A stretch of 64,000 bases of DNA from Erysipelotrichaceae bacterium (GTDB lineage Bacteria; Bacillota_I; Bacilli_A; Erysipelotrichales; Erysipelotrichaceae). Under the pieces are notes generated by a model that was not told the origin of the DNA, searched no databases, and was given only the letters and a program-made list of their open reading frames with translations. Position numbers and translations under genes: made by a program. This document shows positions 1 to 8,692 of the stretch, one piece after another; the first letter of the stretch is position 1, and each line of letters starts with the position of its first letter. The stretch lies in assembly GCA_015058845.1 (NCBI GenBank), contig SVBO01000001.1, forward strand, positions 125,258-189,257, written 5' to 3'.

Positions 1-130
1 TAAAAATTAAAAAGTATGAGTGCTTCTATCTATTATTTAAATTAGAAGAGAAAATGAGCAAAGAAATGTGCATTATTATAGAATAACGAATTATTTCGTA
101 TTTTTATTAAGAAATATAGTAAGTTTTAGA

Positions 131-156
131 TAAAAAGAAAAAGCACTCTCGTGCTT
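131..156 (-). terminator. Intrinsic terminator after tagO
   Basis: On the minus strand a 6-bp stem (AAGCAC/GTGCTT, 141-156) is followed by a T-rich tract (131-145). It overlaps the tagO stop codon, so transcription of the mbl-tagO group probably ends here. Positions 1-130 are AT-rich and show no gene. Confidence 0.7.
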
Positions 157-1258
157 AGTTCTTATGTGTATGATCCATAAATGATAAATGAATACGCTTG
201 ATATGTAACTTATCACAAATAATACAGTATAAACTCCATAAAGGACGATACCTCTCTGATACCATACCCGTCATCTCTAAGAATAACTCTACAATGATCC
301 CCATAATGAATAATAAGATCAATCCGATTGTCTGATTCGCAATATAAATATACGCATTTAAAGATAGTAACACTGTAAAGAAGTAAATAAATAATACAGT
401 ATTACGATGACCAAACTTCAAGTTATACATCAATACATGATGTAGATGTCCCTTATCTGCTTCGGTAAACTTCTTATGTTTCAGTGTACGTCTAATGATC
501 GCGATCAGGGTATCGGCAATAGGTACGAATAATACCAATAGAGGTACTCCTAATGTAATAAACGTAGAACTCTTGAATCCTAATAAAGAGATCCCAGAGA
601 TAATGAATCCTAAGAATAAGGCTCCACAATCTCCCATAAAGATAGAAGCAGGATGGAAGTTAAATAACAAGAAGCCTAGGGTAGAGGATGCTAGGATCAA
701 GGCGATCGTAGTGACATCATAGTGCCCATCATAGTACGCAATAGAAGCAATACTGATCAGTGCGATGACACATACACCACTAGATAAGCCATCTAACCCA
801 TCGATCAAATTGATCGCATTAGTAATACCAATGATCCAGAAGAAAGATATAATATAGATCAAGATCTGAGAAGTGATCACGATCCCAAATGGTAGATGGA
901 ATACATTTAATTGTACTCTACCATAGAATATCAATACTAATGCAGCTATGATCTGGAATAATAGTTTTACTTTAGGTCTTAGATTGACCATATCATCTAC
1001 TAGACCAGAAAAGAATATAATAGATCCCCCGATCATCAAGGCATTCATCTGTCTATCCGCATTCATGAATAAACTCATACCGATCATGAAAGCTACATAG
1101 ATCGCGATCCCACCACATCTAGCAATGATCCCACTATGCACCGTTCTCTCATTCTCGATAGCATAGATCTCACACCATACTCCTATCTTCTTCACTAATG
1201 GTACACTTAGTGCCGAGATCATCAATGGTACAAGAATATATAACAACATATTTCCCAT
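155..1258 (-). CDS. tagO: Undecaprenyl-phosphate N-acetylhexosamine-1-phosphate transferase (TagO/WecA/MraY family)
   Basis: Integral membrane enzyme that would transfer a sugar-1-phosphate from a UDP-sugar to undecaprenyl phosphate, the first step of teichoic acid or other surface-glycan synthesis. The 367-residue protein is hydrophobic with about ten membrane segments. It shows the family motifs: an Asp-Asp pair in GLVDDMVNL near residue 86, NLIDGLDGL near 148 and the cytoplasmic His motif KGHLHH near 270. It ends the spoIID-spoIIQ-mbl-tagO run and has its own Shine-Dalgarno (AGGAGA) just upstream. Substrate specificity (GlcNAc and wall teichoic acid versus another glycan) cannot be read from sequence; WecA-like is the alternative. 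Confidence 0.9.
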   Translation of the reverse strand: MGNMLLYILVPLMISALSVPLVKKIGVWCEIYAIENERTVHSGIIARCGGIAIYVAFMIGMSLFMNADRQMNALMIGGSIIFFSGLVDDMVNLRPKVKLLFQIIAALVLIFYGRVQLNVFHLPFGIVITSQILIYIISFFWIIGITNAINLIDGLDGLSSGVCVIALISIASIAYYDGHYDVTTIALILASSTLGFLLFNFHPASIFMGDCGALFLGFIISGISLLGFKSSTFITLGVPLLVLFVPIADTLIAIIRRTLKHKKFTEADKGHLHHVLMYNLKFGHRNTVLFIYFFTVLLSLNAYIYIANQTIGLILLFIMGIIVELFLEMTGMVSERYRPLWSLYCIICDKLHIKRIHLSFMDHTHKN

Positions 1259-1278
1259 GTACTAATTCTCCTATATGA

Positions 1279-1304
1279 AAATACCGCATCTAATGTGCGG
1301 TATT
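1279..1304 (-). terminator. Hairpin between mbl and tagO
   Basis: A 9-bp perfect stem (AATACCGCA/TGCGGTATT) with a 7-nt loop and a short T run on the minus strand lies directly after the mbl stop and before the tagO ribosome-binding site. It may be a partial terminator or an RNA-processing/stabilising hairpin, since tagO starts only about 20 nt downstream. Confidence 0.6.
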
Positions 1305-1310
1305 CTATTC

Positions 1311-2291
1311 TTACGAAATGTTCTCTAACATGATACCAGTACCCTCAGCAACGCATTGTAATGCATTCTCTGCTACATATACTGGTACATTGATCTCTTC
1401 AAAGATCAATTGATCTAAACCATGTAACAAGCTACCGCCACCTGTTAATACGATTCCACGATTTACAATATCAGCTGATAACTCAGGTGGAGTTTGTTCT
1501 AATACAGTACGAACTGCACGAACGATAGATTGTAATGAGTTATGCATAGCTTGCTCAGTCTCATCACTAGTTAATGTAATAGTATGAGGAAGACCTGTTA
1601 CTAAGTCACGTCCACGTACTTGCATAGATTCATTACGAGAACCACGTAGAGCAGTACCAATAGTTACCTTCACATCTTCTGCTGTACGATCACCGATCAA
1701 TAACTTATATGTATCCTTAACATACTTAATAATATCTTGGTCGAACTTATCTCCAGCAATACGAAGAGAAGTAGAGTTAACGATATCCCCTAGTGATAAC
1801 ACAGCAACATCTGTAGTACCACCACCAATATCTAATACCATATTACCATTAGGCTTAGAAATATCTAGACCAGCCCCAATAGCAGCTACCTTTGGTTCTT
1901 CTTCGATATATACCTTCTTAGCTCCACAACGATATGCAGCATCACGGATAGCATTTCTCTCTACTGGAGTGATGTTAGATGGACAGCAGATCAAGATCAC
2001 TGGCTTAGTGAAGATGCCTTTTAATTTCAACTTCTTAATGAAGTAAGAAAGCATGATCTCAGTAACCTCAAAGTCAGCAATAACACCATCCTTTAAAGGA
2101 CGAACAGCCATAACGCGACCAGGAGTCTTACCTAACATATCCTTCGCATCTCTACCAACAGCTAATGTCTTTTTATTCTCAGCATCTAAAGCAACAACAG
2201 AAGGTTCATCTAGAACGATCCCTTGTCCTTGAACATATATTAAAAGGTTTGCAGTACCTAAATCGATCCCAACATTCTTCGAAAACATCAT
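1311..2291 (-). CDS. mbl: Rod-shape determining actin homologue (Mbl/MreB)
   Basis: Bacterial actin of 326 residues that polymerises under the membrane and guides lateral wall synthesis. The N-terminus carries the phosphate-1 motif (VGIDLGTAN), the middle the phosphate-2 motif (LDIGGGTTDVAV near residue 155) and the C-terminus the adenosine motif (GIVLTGGGSLLHG near 285). Position next to spoIIQ matches B. subtilis mbl rather than the mreBCD locus, and no mreC or mreD follows. Two adjacent ATG codons could start the protein; GGAGG lies 9 nt before the first. Its promoter appears to be just upstream. Confidence 0.93.
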   Translation of the reverse strand: MMFSKNVGIDLGTANLLIYVQGQGIVLDEPSVVALDAENKKTLAVGRDAKDMLGKTPGRVMAVRPLKDGVIADFEVTEIMLSYFIKKLKLKGIFTKPVILICCPSNITPVERNAIRDAAYRCGAKKVYIEEEPKVAAIGAGLDISKPNGNMVLDIGGGTTDVAVLSLGDIVNSTSLRIAGDKFDQDIIKYVKDTYKLLIGDRTAEDVKVTIGTALRGSRNESMQVRGRDLVTGLPHTITLTSDETEQAMHNSLQSIVRAVRTVLEQTPPELSADIVNRGIVLTGGGSLLHGLDQLIFEEINVPVYVAENALQCVAEGTGIMLENIS

Positions 2292-2322
2292 ATCAAACTA
2301 CCTCCAAAATTTCATCAGTGTA

Positions 2323-2331
2323 ATTATACCA
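2323..2331 (-). promoter_or_regulatory. Extended -10 promoter element for mbl
   Basis: On the minus strand TGGTATAAT (extended -10) lies about 30 nt before the mbl start. The upstream -35 is weak. The 13-nt context TTTGTGGTATAAT recurs before yaaA (about 51254), supporting real promoter function. Confidence 0.55.
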
Positions 2332-2431
2332 CAAATAGAACAATTTGAAAGTAAAATCCATGTGTATTTCTAAGAAGAATATGAGGTAATGATTAAAACT
2401 TTCTTAATAAATTCTAACTCCCTCAAAATGC

Positions 2432-3070
2432 CTAAGAAACGACCGTCTTATCACTCACTAACTTCTCTAGATCTAAGTATCTACCCGATACCTCCACGAT
2501 CACATGCACATGCTTAGATAGTTCACTATCGTATCCATTTTCACCACTTACTCCAATAATATCCCCTTGTTTGATCGTATCTCCTACACTCACAGATATA
2601 CTATCTAAACTCTGATATGTGACTGTATACTTCCCACATTGCATCACGATCTTATTCCCAAATAAGGTATCATTCGCTACTTCTTGTACCACACCACTAG
2701 CTACTGCTAACACATCACTAGAAGTATCACTGGCATAATCTACTCCATAATTTGCCCTATACACACCCTCATATTCAATGATCGCAGCTACTTGCTGATC
2801 CTTACTTTTAGTTAGTGAAAAGAAGGGTCTTACTACCTCAGCATTTACTAAGGGAGCAATGAACTTCTCACTCACTATGGATACTACTTCTTGGGGTTGT
2901 GTAACGGGTTCTTCTACTGTGGTTTCTAATGGTTGGTCAACAGGGATATCGATAGGATCATTCACTGGTACATCACTCTCATATAGATACCAAAGATATC
3001 CCCCTATACTGGCAAGACACAGAACAATGATCGCACTGATCAAACTAGCCTTTAGATTTCTTATATTCAT
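2432..3070 (-). CDS. spoIIQ: SpoIIQ-like M23/LytM-domain membrane protein
   Basis: Single-pass membrane protein with an extracellular M23 (LytM-like) domain. In endospore formers SpoIIQ sits in the forespore membrane and binds SpoIIIAH across the engulfing membranes. Residues about 8-28 form the membrane anchor, an acidic Pro/Glu/Val linker follows to about residue 60, and the M23 fold covers about 75-205. The first zinc-ligand position of the HxxxD motif reads N-Y-G-V-D, so the histidine is missing, while the late HVHV is kept. That matches the degenerate B. subtilis type rather than an active peptidase. The ATG at 3070, 6 nt after AGGTG, is preferred over an upstream GTG. It lies between spoIID and mbl as in B. 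subtilis. Confidence 0.82.
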   Translation of the reverse strand: MNIRNLKASLISAIIVLCLASIGGYLWYLYESDVPVNDPIDIPVDQPLETTVEEPVTQPQEVVSIVSEKFIAPLVNAEVVRPFFSLTKSKDQQVAAIIEYEGVYRANYGVDYASDTSSDVLAVASGVVQEVANDTLFGNKIVMQCGKYTVTYQSLDSISVSVGDTIKQGDIIGVSGENGYDSELSKHVHVIVEVSGRYLDLEKLVSDKTVVS

Positions 3071-3115
3071 GAAATTCACCTCTATATAGAGTGTGTGATA
3101 GAAATGAATTGTTAT

Positions 3116-4015
3116 TCAATAAAGTTTATATATTTCTACGCCTTGATAATAATACCGCAAGATCTCTTGATAAGAATACCCCTCTAACGCCATTCCTTGA
3201 GCTCCATATTGACTCATACCCACTCCATGTCCATAGCCAATGGTCGTGAATATATAACTATCCCCTGTTTGCTCTATTAAGAAATCAGTCGATCTAAGTG
3301 ATAACTTTTCTCTTAGTTCTCTGCCTGTATATAAGGTATCATTCGCCTTCACACTCTTAACTCTATGATCCTCATATCTAGATATGATCTCTATTTGGAT
3401 CGTACCATTACAAGATAATAGTTGACATAGATCACGATTGGTAAAGGTAACACTCTGGATCACATTCTCATTGACTTCTAAGTCCCATTCACTACTAACT
3501 GCTTGTAGGTAGGGTAATTCATTCGTAAAGTAATCTTGCGATGAGACTGTATAGCCATTGGAAGTAGAGAAGAATAAGGCACTGATGATACTTCCTTGGT
3601 AGACTAGTACTTCGCCTCTAGTAGCCTCTACTGCCTCCTTGATCTTAGTGATCTTCTCTTCATATTCACTCTGAAAGGTATCTTTTAATTCCTGTTCACT
3701 CTTATATACCTGTGAGGAGGTACTATCATCTACTACATAGTTTCTAGAGGCTACGAAAGTTCTAGAAGCGACACTTTGGGCCTTCAGAGCTTCTAAAGAA
3801 AAGGAAGCTGGCATTTCGCTAGCTACCACTCCTACAATATACTCCTCTAAAGGGATCTCTATCTCTTCCTCTTTTCTCTTCACCACTACCATCACTTGCC
3901 CACGATCATTCTCTATGACCCTACTATGATCCTGTAAATACCAAAGACACATCACTAGTAATCCTAGATAAATTATTCCCACTTTCCAAGGTTGATACTG
4001 CTTCTGATCACTCAT
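3116..4015 (-). CDS. spoIID: Stage II sporulation protein D, lytic transglycosylase
   Basis: Membrane-anchored SpoIID of 299 residues, which in sporulating Firmicutes cleaves denuded glycan strands at the engulfing septum. A single N-terminal membrane segment lies near residues 10-26. The family signature VGVVASEMPASF near residue 62 contains the catalytic Glu, and the C-terminus has the conserved GYGHGVGMSQYGAQGMA motif near 256. Its ATG overlaps the stop codon of the upstream small gene (ATGA), suggesting translational coupling. Context ywzB-spoIID-spoIIQ-mbl follows the B. subtilis order. Related SpoIID/LytB proteins also occur in non-sporulators, so sporulation is likely but not proven. 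Confidence 0.9.
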   Translation of the reverse strand: MSDQKQYQPWKVGIIYLGLLVMCLWYLQDHSRVIENDRGQVMVVVKRKEEEIEIPLEEYIVGVVASEMPASFSLEALKAQSVASRTFVASRNYVVDDSTSSQVYKSEQELKDTFQSEYEEKITKIKEAVEATRGEVLVYQGSIISALFFSTSNGYTVSSQDYFTNELPYLQAVSSEWDLEVNENVIQSVTFTNRDLCQLLSCNGTIQIEIISRYEDHRVKSVKANDTLYTGRELREKLSLRSTDFLIEQTGDSYIFTTIGYGHGVGMSQYGAQGMALEGYSYQEILRYYYQGVEIYKLY

Positions 4016-4212
4016 GGTAATAAGGAATATAAGAATGATACTACTAAGTAGGCTAATGCCATACTAGATAGAATATAGAATAACTGGATCTGGGTAGTTG
4101 TATTCTTACGGAACAAATGTTCTACACGTAAGGCTGATAATGTGTAGAAACATACTGCAAACATTGCTAGGGATACGATGATCCTAGTAATAGCTACCAT
4201 GTCTAGTCCCAT
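4012..4212 (-). CDS. ywzB: Small DUF1146/YwzB-family membrane protein
   Basis: Small protein of 66 residues with two predicted membrane helices (about residues 5-25 and 42-62) separated by a short basic stretch. The family is found next to murA/spoIID in many Bacillota; its function is unknown. The ATG at 4212 lies 7 nt after AGGAGG and is preferred over an in-frame GTG two codons upstream, which would be too close to the Shine-Dalgarno. It overlaps the start of spoIID by 4 nt. Confidence 0.78.
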   Translation of the reverse strand: MGLDMVAITRIIVSLAMFAVCFYTLSALRVEHLFRKNTTTQIQLFYILSSMALAYLVVSFLYSLLP

Positions 4213-4362
4213 ATACACACCTCCTGTTTATTTAAGTATAAGGAATAATTCGATCCGTGACAAGTTCTGTAGTGGAATTTGGGTGATTTACTGATGTTTG
4301 TTGCTTAGTCATTCATATACTACATTATGGAACATGAGAGATCATGACGAAATGAGGGTACT

Positions 4363-5358
4363 ATGAGGAAATATAATGTGGCTGTGTTGGGGGTAAGTGG
4401 GGCTGTGGGTAGGATGATGTTACGGGTGTTAGAGGAGAGAGAATTTCCGATTGGTACTTTCAAACTACTAGCGAGTAGTAGGAGTGCTGGTAAGGGTGTG
4501 ATGTTTCGGGGAGAGGAATATTATATAGAAGAGACTACCAGGGATTCTTTTCGGGGTATGGATATTGTATTAGGGGCTGTAGAGAGTGATATTGCTAGAG
4601 TATATAAGGAAGATATTGTAAAGAGTGGGGCTATCTTCATTGATAATAGTTCGGCCTTTCGCTTAGAGAAGGATGTGCCATTAGTAGTCCCACAGATCAA
4701 TGGAGATGATCTATGTACACACACTCAGATCATTGCGAATCCTAACTGTGTAACGATCATTGCCTTGATGGCAGTAGCCCCATTACACAAAGAATACACG
4801 ATCAAGAGAATGATCGTATCTACCTATCAAGCCGTAAGTGGAGCAGGCAATGAGGGAATAGAAGCACTCAGAGAACAGGTAATAGATCCTACGATATACT
4901 CTCCCATATTCCCTTATCCTATCGCATACAATGTGATTCCACAGATCGGTAGCTTTACAGAAGACCATCAGACAAGTGAAGAGATCAAGTTACAAAGAGA
5001 GGGGAGTAAGATCCTTCATGCACCAATAGAAGTAGATTGCACTTGTGTAAGGATCCCCGTGTATACTTCCCATAGTATGAGTATAGTAGTAGAGTTTGAG
5101 AAGCAGGTAGATATAGAGTATGTAAGAGAGATCCTTACAAAGAGTGAGGGTGTAGTGGTATGGGATGATGTAGAGAGTAATAAGTATCCTATGCCGATAC
5201 TGACATCTGATCAAGATAAGGTGTATGTGGGTAGGATCCGTAAGAGTCGTATAGAGAATGGGGTATCTTTGTTTGTATGTGGAGATCAGTTACGCAAAGG
5301 GGCGGCTACTAATGCAGTAGAGATCGCTGAGGAATTAGTGAATAGAGGGATCCTATAG
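4363..5358 (+). CDS. asd: Aspartate-semialdehyde dehydrogenase
   Basis: NADPH-dependent enzyme reducing aspartyl phosphate to aspartate semialdehyde, the branch point to lysine/diaminopimelate, threonine and methionine. The 331 residues include the N-terminal Rossmann glycine motif (VLGVSGAVGRMM), the active-site Cys in NPNCVTI near residue 128 and the C-terminal RIPVYTSHS near 236, which carries the catalytic His. It stands alone; the matching aspartokinase is at 32379. Its plus-strand coding is unusually rich in GGG, GTG and AGG codons compared with most neighbours. Confidence 0.95.
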   Translation: MRKYNVAVLGVSGAVGRMMLRVLEEREFPIGTFKLLASSRSAGKGVMFRGEEYYIEETTRDSFRGMDIVLGAVESDIARVYKEDIVKSGAIFIDNSSAFRLEKDVPLVVPQINGDDLCTHTQIIANPNCVTIIALMAVAPLHKEYTIKRMIVSTYQAVSGAGNEGIEALREQVIDPTIYSPIFPYPIAYNVIPQIGSFTEDHQTSEEIKLQREGSKILHAPIEVDCTCVRIPVYTSHSMSIVVEFEKQVDIEYVREILTKSEGVVVWDDVESNKYPMPILTSDQDKVYVGRIRKSRIENGVSLFVCGDQLRKGAATNAVEIAEELVNRGIL

Positions 5359-5458
5359 AGCAGGAAACTGCTCTTTTCTGTTATAATGTTCATGTAATGT
5401 TCACATATGGAGAATTGTCTTACGATATAATATAGAGTATATGTATAGGAGGAATTGT

Positions 5459-7006
5459 ATGAAGCAAAAGAGTTTAAGTAAGTTCTTAGTGGCTATGCTT
5501 ACACTTTCTATGGTAAGTGCTTGTAGTCCAAAGACGAATACTGATATGGCAAAGGATACGATCCACATCACATTGAGTGACGAGGAGATCTTAGTGAATG
5601 GAGAGAAGATCTCTACAGATAGTAATGAGGCTGTGTATGTAGGAGAACCAATCATCTACTATGAGGAAGGCAAAGATGCTTCTTATGGAGAAGGAGAAGC
5701 CCAGGATGCCCATAGTCAAGAGGAAGCAGACTTACATACAGTAGTAACCATCACGAAGAGTGGGGAGTATACAGTAAGTGGTAGCTTGTCTCATGGACAG
5801 ATCCATGTAGATCTAGGAGAAGATGCGAAGAAGGATCCTGAGGCTGTAGTCACTCTTACTTTGGATAGTGTAGATATCACAAATACAGTAGCCCCAGCTA
5901 TTCTAGTTATGAATGTATATGAGTGTGGAGATGATGAGGATCCTACTATGGAAGTAGATACTTCTAAGGCTGGGTTCCATCTTGTGTTAGCAGATGAGAA
6001 GGTCAATACGCTAAATGGAGCTTATGTAGCTAAGATCTATAAGGAAGGAACTACTAGTAAGTTACATAAGTATGATGGAGCTATTTCTAGTAAGCGTTCT
6101 ATGACGATCAGTGGAAATGGGAAGTTAGAAGTAAATGCTGAGAATGAGGGTATTTCTAGTAATATGCATTTGAGTGTGAATGGGGGATATATTGAGATCA
6201 ATTCTCATGATGATGCTGTGAATACTTCTGAGGATAATGTGTCAGTGTTTGAGATGAATGCTGGTACATTGATCTGTAATTCTGGTCTTGGTAGTGAGGG
6301 TGATGGTATTGATTCTAATGGTTGGATAGTGATCAATGGTGGTAACTTGGTAGCTAGTGCGAATGGTATGAGTATGGATAGTGGGTTAGATGCTGATCTT
6401 GGGATCTATACCAATGGGGGTACTGTAGTAAGTACTGGGCATATGTATGATGCTATTGAGGCTGATTCTAAGCAGATGTTTGGGGTATTTAATTTCAGTG
6501 GTACTAGAGATGGGCAGGAGTTATTGACATTGATCGATAGTAAGAATGAGACTGTTGCTTCTTTCGCCTCTATCAATGATTATTCGATCCTTGTGTTCAG
6601 TAGTGATGTATTAGAAGAAGGAGACCATACTTTATATGGTATGACTCAACTAGGTCATATAAGTGGTATGCATGGAAATATGGGTATGAGACCTAATGGG
6701 AATATGCAGTTTGATCCTAATCAAATGCCACAAGATTTCCAACCTGGTACTATGCCAGAAGGATTTGATCCGCAACAAGGTAGACCGAATATGGGAAACT
6801 TTGATCCGAACCAATTACCAGAGGGATTCAATGGTGAGATAAATGGATTTGATCTAAACAATATGCCTGGTTTCGATCCTAATATGATACCTCAAGGAGG
6901 TATGCCAGGAAGTATGCCGAATATGAATGCAGGGGAATTAAGCACTGTGTTCACATTCTCTGGTATTATGAATACGTTCTTTGGTATTACTGAAGTCAGT
7001 GAGTAA
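5459..7006 (+). CDS. Secreted lipoprotein with Cthe_2159-type carbohydrate-binding beta-helix
   Basis: Predicted lipoprotein of 515 residues. The signal peptide ends in a lipobox-like VSAC near residues 18-21, and the ATG at 5459 has a perfect AGGAGG. Residues about 60-390 are rich in Gly/Asn/Ser/Asp repeats such as NGGYIEINS and NGGTVVST, typical of a right-handed parallel beta-helix. They resemble the family PF14262 (Cthe_2159), known to bind pectin-like acidic polysaccharide with calcium. The tail from about 395 to 500 is a Met/Pro/Gly/Asn/Phe-rich low-complexity repeat. A role in binding surface or host polysaccharide is inference from the family. Confidence 0.75.
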   Translation: MKQKSLSKFLVAMLTLSMVSACSPKTNTDMAKDTIHITLSDEEILVNGEKISTDSNEAVYVGEPIIYYEEGKDASYGEGEAQDAHSQEEADLHTVVTITKSGEYTVSGSLSHGQIHVDLGEDAKKDPEAVVTLTLDSVDITNTVAPAILVMNVYECGDDEDPTMEVDTSKAGFHLVLADEKVNTLNGAYVAKIYKEGTTSKLHKYDGAISSKRSMTISGNGKLEVNAENEGISSNMHLSVNGGYIEINSHDDAVNTSEDNVSVFEMNAGTLICNSGLGSEGDGIDSNGWIVINGGNLVASANGMSMDSGLDADLGIYTNGGTVVSTGHMYDAIEADSKQMFGVFNFSGTRDGQELLTLIDSKNETVASFASINDYSILVFSSDVLEEGDHTLYGMTQLGHISGMHGNMGMRPNGNMQFDPNQMPQDFQPGTMPEGFDPQQGRPNMGNFDPNQLPEGFNGEINGFDLNNMPGFDPNMIPQGGMPGSMPNMNAGELSTVFTFSGIMNTFFGITEVSE

Positions 7007-7019
7007 TATATAAGTAAAA

Positions 7020-7057
7020 TAAAGGGCCGTGTATCTGTCATGATGCACGACCTTTTT
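7020..7057. terminator. Bidirectional terminator
   Basis: Inverted repeat (AAAGG..CGTG / CACG.CCTTT) followed by T runs on both strands. It separates the convergent beta-helix lipoprotein and hemolysin-III genes. Confidence 0.75.
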
Positions 7058-7059
7058 AG

Positions 7060-7710
7060 TTATACCACATAATGAAATACAGCTAGATAATGTAAGAGAG
7101 TACCTACCATAATGAATACATGGAAGATCTCATGGAATGTCCATGTTTTAGAAATATTAGGCTTCTTTAGTCCATATATAATAGCTCCTACAGAATAGGA
7201 AACACCCCCTAGTGCTACTAACACCAAGCAACCTAGCGGAAGACTTGCGAAACTATTCCAATCAAACACCACCATCCATCCCATGATCAAATAGATTGCA
7301 GTTCCTAACCATCTAGGCGCATTAATGAAGATCACTTTGAAAATGATCCCTAGTATCGCCACACTCCATACAATGAGTAAGAAGATCAACGCTCTTGCAG
7401 GAGGCATACATAGAATACACATGGGTGTATAGCTACCTGCGATCAGTACATAGATCATAGCATGATCTAGTTTACGTAGCCTTTTTATCCCTTGTGAAGA
7501 ACCATTGTAGTAGTGGTATAGCGAACTAGCAAAGTATAATAACATAGCAGAGAAGCAGAATAAACAGGCAGATAATGTATATACAAGTTCTGCTTTCCAT
7601 ACGATCCCCCTCATGATCAATAGGATCAAACCAATACAAGATAATACGAAACCAAGAAAATGCGTTAGATAACTCATAGGATCTCTAGCCTTTTGATATA
7701 AATAGATCAT
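7060..7710 (-). CDS. trhA: Hemolysin III family (PAQR/TrhA) membrane protein
   Basis: Seven-helix membrane protein of 216 residues. It has the metal-site residues of the PAQR/hemolysin III family: a Ser/His cluster in SSLYHYY near 63, KLDHAMIYVLIAGSYTP near 82, and HEIFHVF with a later His near 193-207. Bacterial members (TrhA, YqfA) are linked to membrane-energy homeostasis. Hemolytic activity has been shown only for a few, so it should not be assumed. The gene is monocistronic, with a terminator on its downstream side. Confidence 0.88.
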   Translation of the reverse strand: MIYLYQKARDPMSYLTHFLGFVLSCIGLILLIMRGIVWKAELVYTLSACLFCFSAMLLYFASSLYHYYNGSSQGIKRLRKLDHAMIYVLIAGSYTPMCILCMPPARALIFLLIVWSVAILGIIFKVIFINAPRWLGTAIYLIMGWMVVFDWNSFASLPLGCLVLVALGGVSYSVGAIIYGLKKPNISKTWTFHEIFHVFIMVGTLLHYLAVFHYVV

Positions 7711-7805
7711 CTTATCGCCCTCCTATCTAGTATACAATACTAGGTATAATATCATTATATACAATGTATATAGAATTACAAGAGGAAATGTGTAAGAATG
7801 TGTAA

Positions 7806-7841
7806 AAAGAAAAGGCTGTGCTCTTAAGAACAACAGCCATA
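7806..7841 (-). terminator. Terminator of the Ugp-type ABC operon
   Basis: On the minus strand the sequence GGCTGT..ACAGCC forms a stem followed by TTTTCTTTTT, directly after the last permease gene. Confidence 0.8.
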
Positions 7842-7844
7842 AGA

Positions 7845-8681
7845 TTAACCCTTTAAACCACCACGAGCAACACCATTCACGATCTGCTTACGAGCAAATA
7901 AGAATAGAATGATCATTGGTACTACTACGATCGTAGAAGCAGCCATCATTAATTCTGTTCGTGAACCACCTTCAGAAATGAAAGCATATAGACCGAATGG
8001 TAATGTCTTTAATTCCTTATCTACGATCGCTAGAGATGGCCATAAGAAACTATTCCATGATGCGATAGAGTTAAGTAGAATGATAGTGACTAGAGAAGGT
8101 TTCGCGATCGGAACCATGATCCTCCATAGATACTTCCAGTTACTACAACCATCTACACGAGCAGCTTGGTATAAACTATCAGGAATACTATCGAAGAATC
8201 CCTTCAAGATATACATATAGAAGATAGAAGATGTGAATGGAATGATCAAGGCTAAGATAGAGTTATATACACCGATATCGATGATCGTTCTAAAGTTAGT
8301 GATAACGATCATTTCAAATGGAACCATCATTAATCCTAGTAATAGACCTAAGATCACATGCTTACCAGGAAAGTTTAATTTAGAGAATGCAAAGGCACCT
8401 ACGATAGTAGTAAATGTACAGATAGATACACTACCTACCATAGCTAGAATAGAGTTAATGAAGTAATTCAGAAATGGTGCTCTTTCAAATGCTTCTACGA
8501 AATTTCCAAAACTAAAGGAAGATGGTAACCATTGTGGTGGGAATGATACGATCTCTACAGAGTTCTTGAAAGCTCCTGAGATCATCCAATAGAATGGGAA
8601 TACCATGATGACAGCACCCATAGTTAAGAAAATATAGATCAATACTTTACCAAGAGTAATATTCTTAATTGATTTCTTCAT
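7845..8681 (-). CDS. ugpE: ABC sugar/glycerol-phosphate permease, MalG/UgpE type
   Basis: Inner-membrane permease of 278 residues with six predicted helices and the EAA loop (YQAARVDGCSNWKYLWRI, near residue 170) that docks onto the ATPase. It is paired with the UgpA-like permease 11 nt upstream and belongs to the operon binding protein-phosphodiesterase-ATPase-permease-permease. The UgpE/MalG class (CUT1) imports oligosaccharides or glycerol phosphodiesters. The neighbouring phosphodiesterase favours a phosphodiester substrate, but this is inference. Confidence 0.85.
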   Translation of the reverse strand: MKKSIKNITLGKVLIYIFLTMGAVIMVFPFYWMISGAFKNSVEIVSFPPQWLPSSFSFGNFVEAFERAPFLNYFINSILAMVGSVSICTFTTIVGAFAFSKLNFPGKHVILGLLLGLMMVPFEMIVITNFRTIIDIGVYNSILALIIPFTSSIFYMYILKGFFDSIPDSLYQAARVDGCSNWKYLWRIMVPIAKPSLVTIILLNSIASWNSFLWPSLAIVDKELKTLPFGLYAFISEGGSRTELMMAASTIVVVPMIILFLFARKQIVNGVARGGLKG

Positions 8682-8692
8682 AGTCTTTCCTC

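Noticed and set aside
4219..4362. Lysine riboswitch before asd (and before lysC at 32247-32378)
   Set aside because: The intergenic regions are too short (about 140 nt) and lack the L-box conserved elements. The 13-bp inverted repeat near 32273-32320 alone is not enough.
6660..6960. Repetitive Met/Pro/Gly/Asn-coding tract that resembles a DNA repeat array
   Set aside because: The repeats are irregular and in frame; they encode the low-complexity tail of the beta-helix lipoprotein. It is not a CRISPR array, and none was seen elsewhere.
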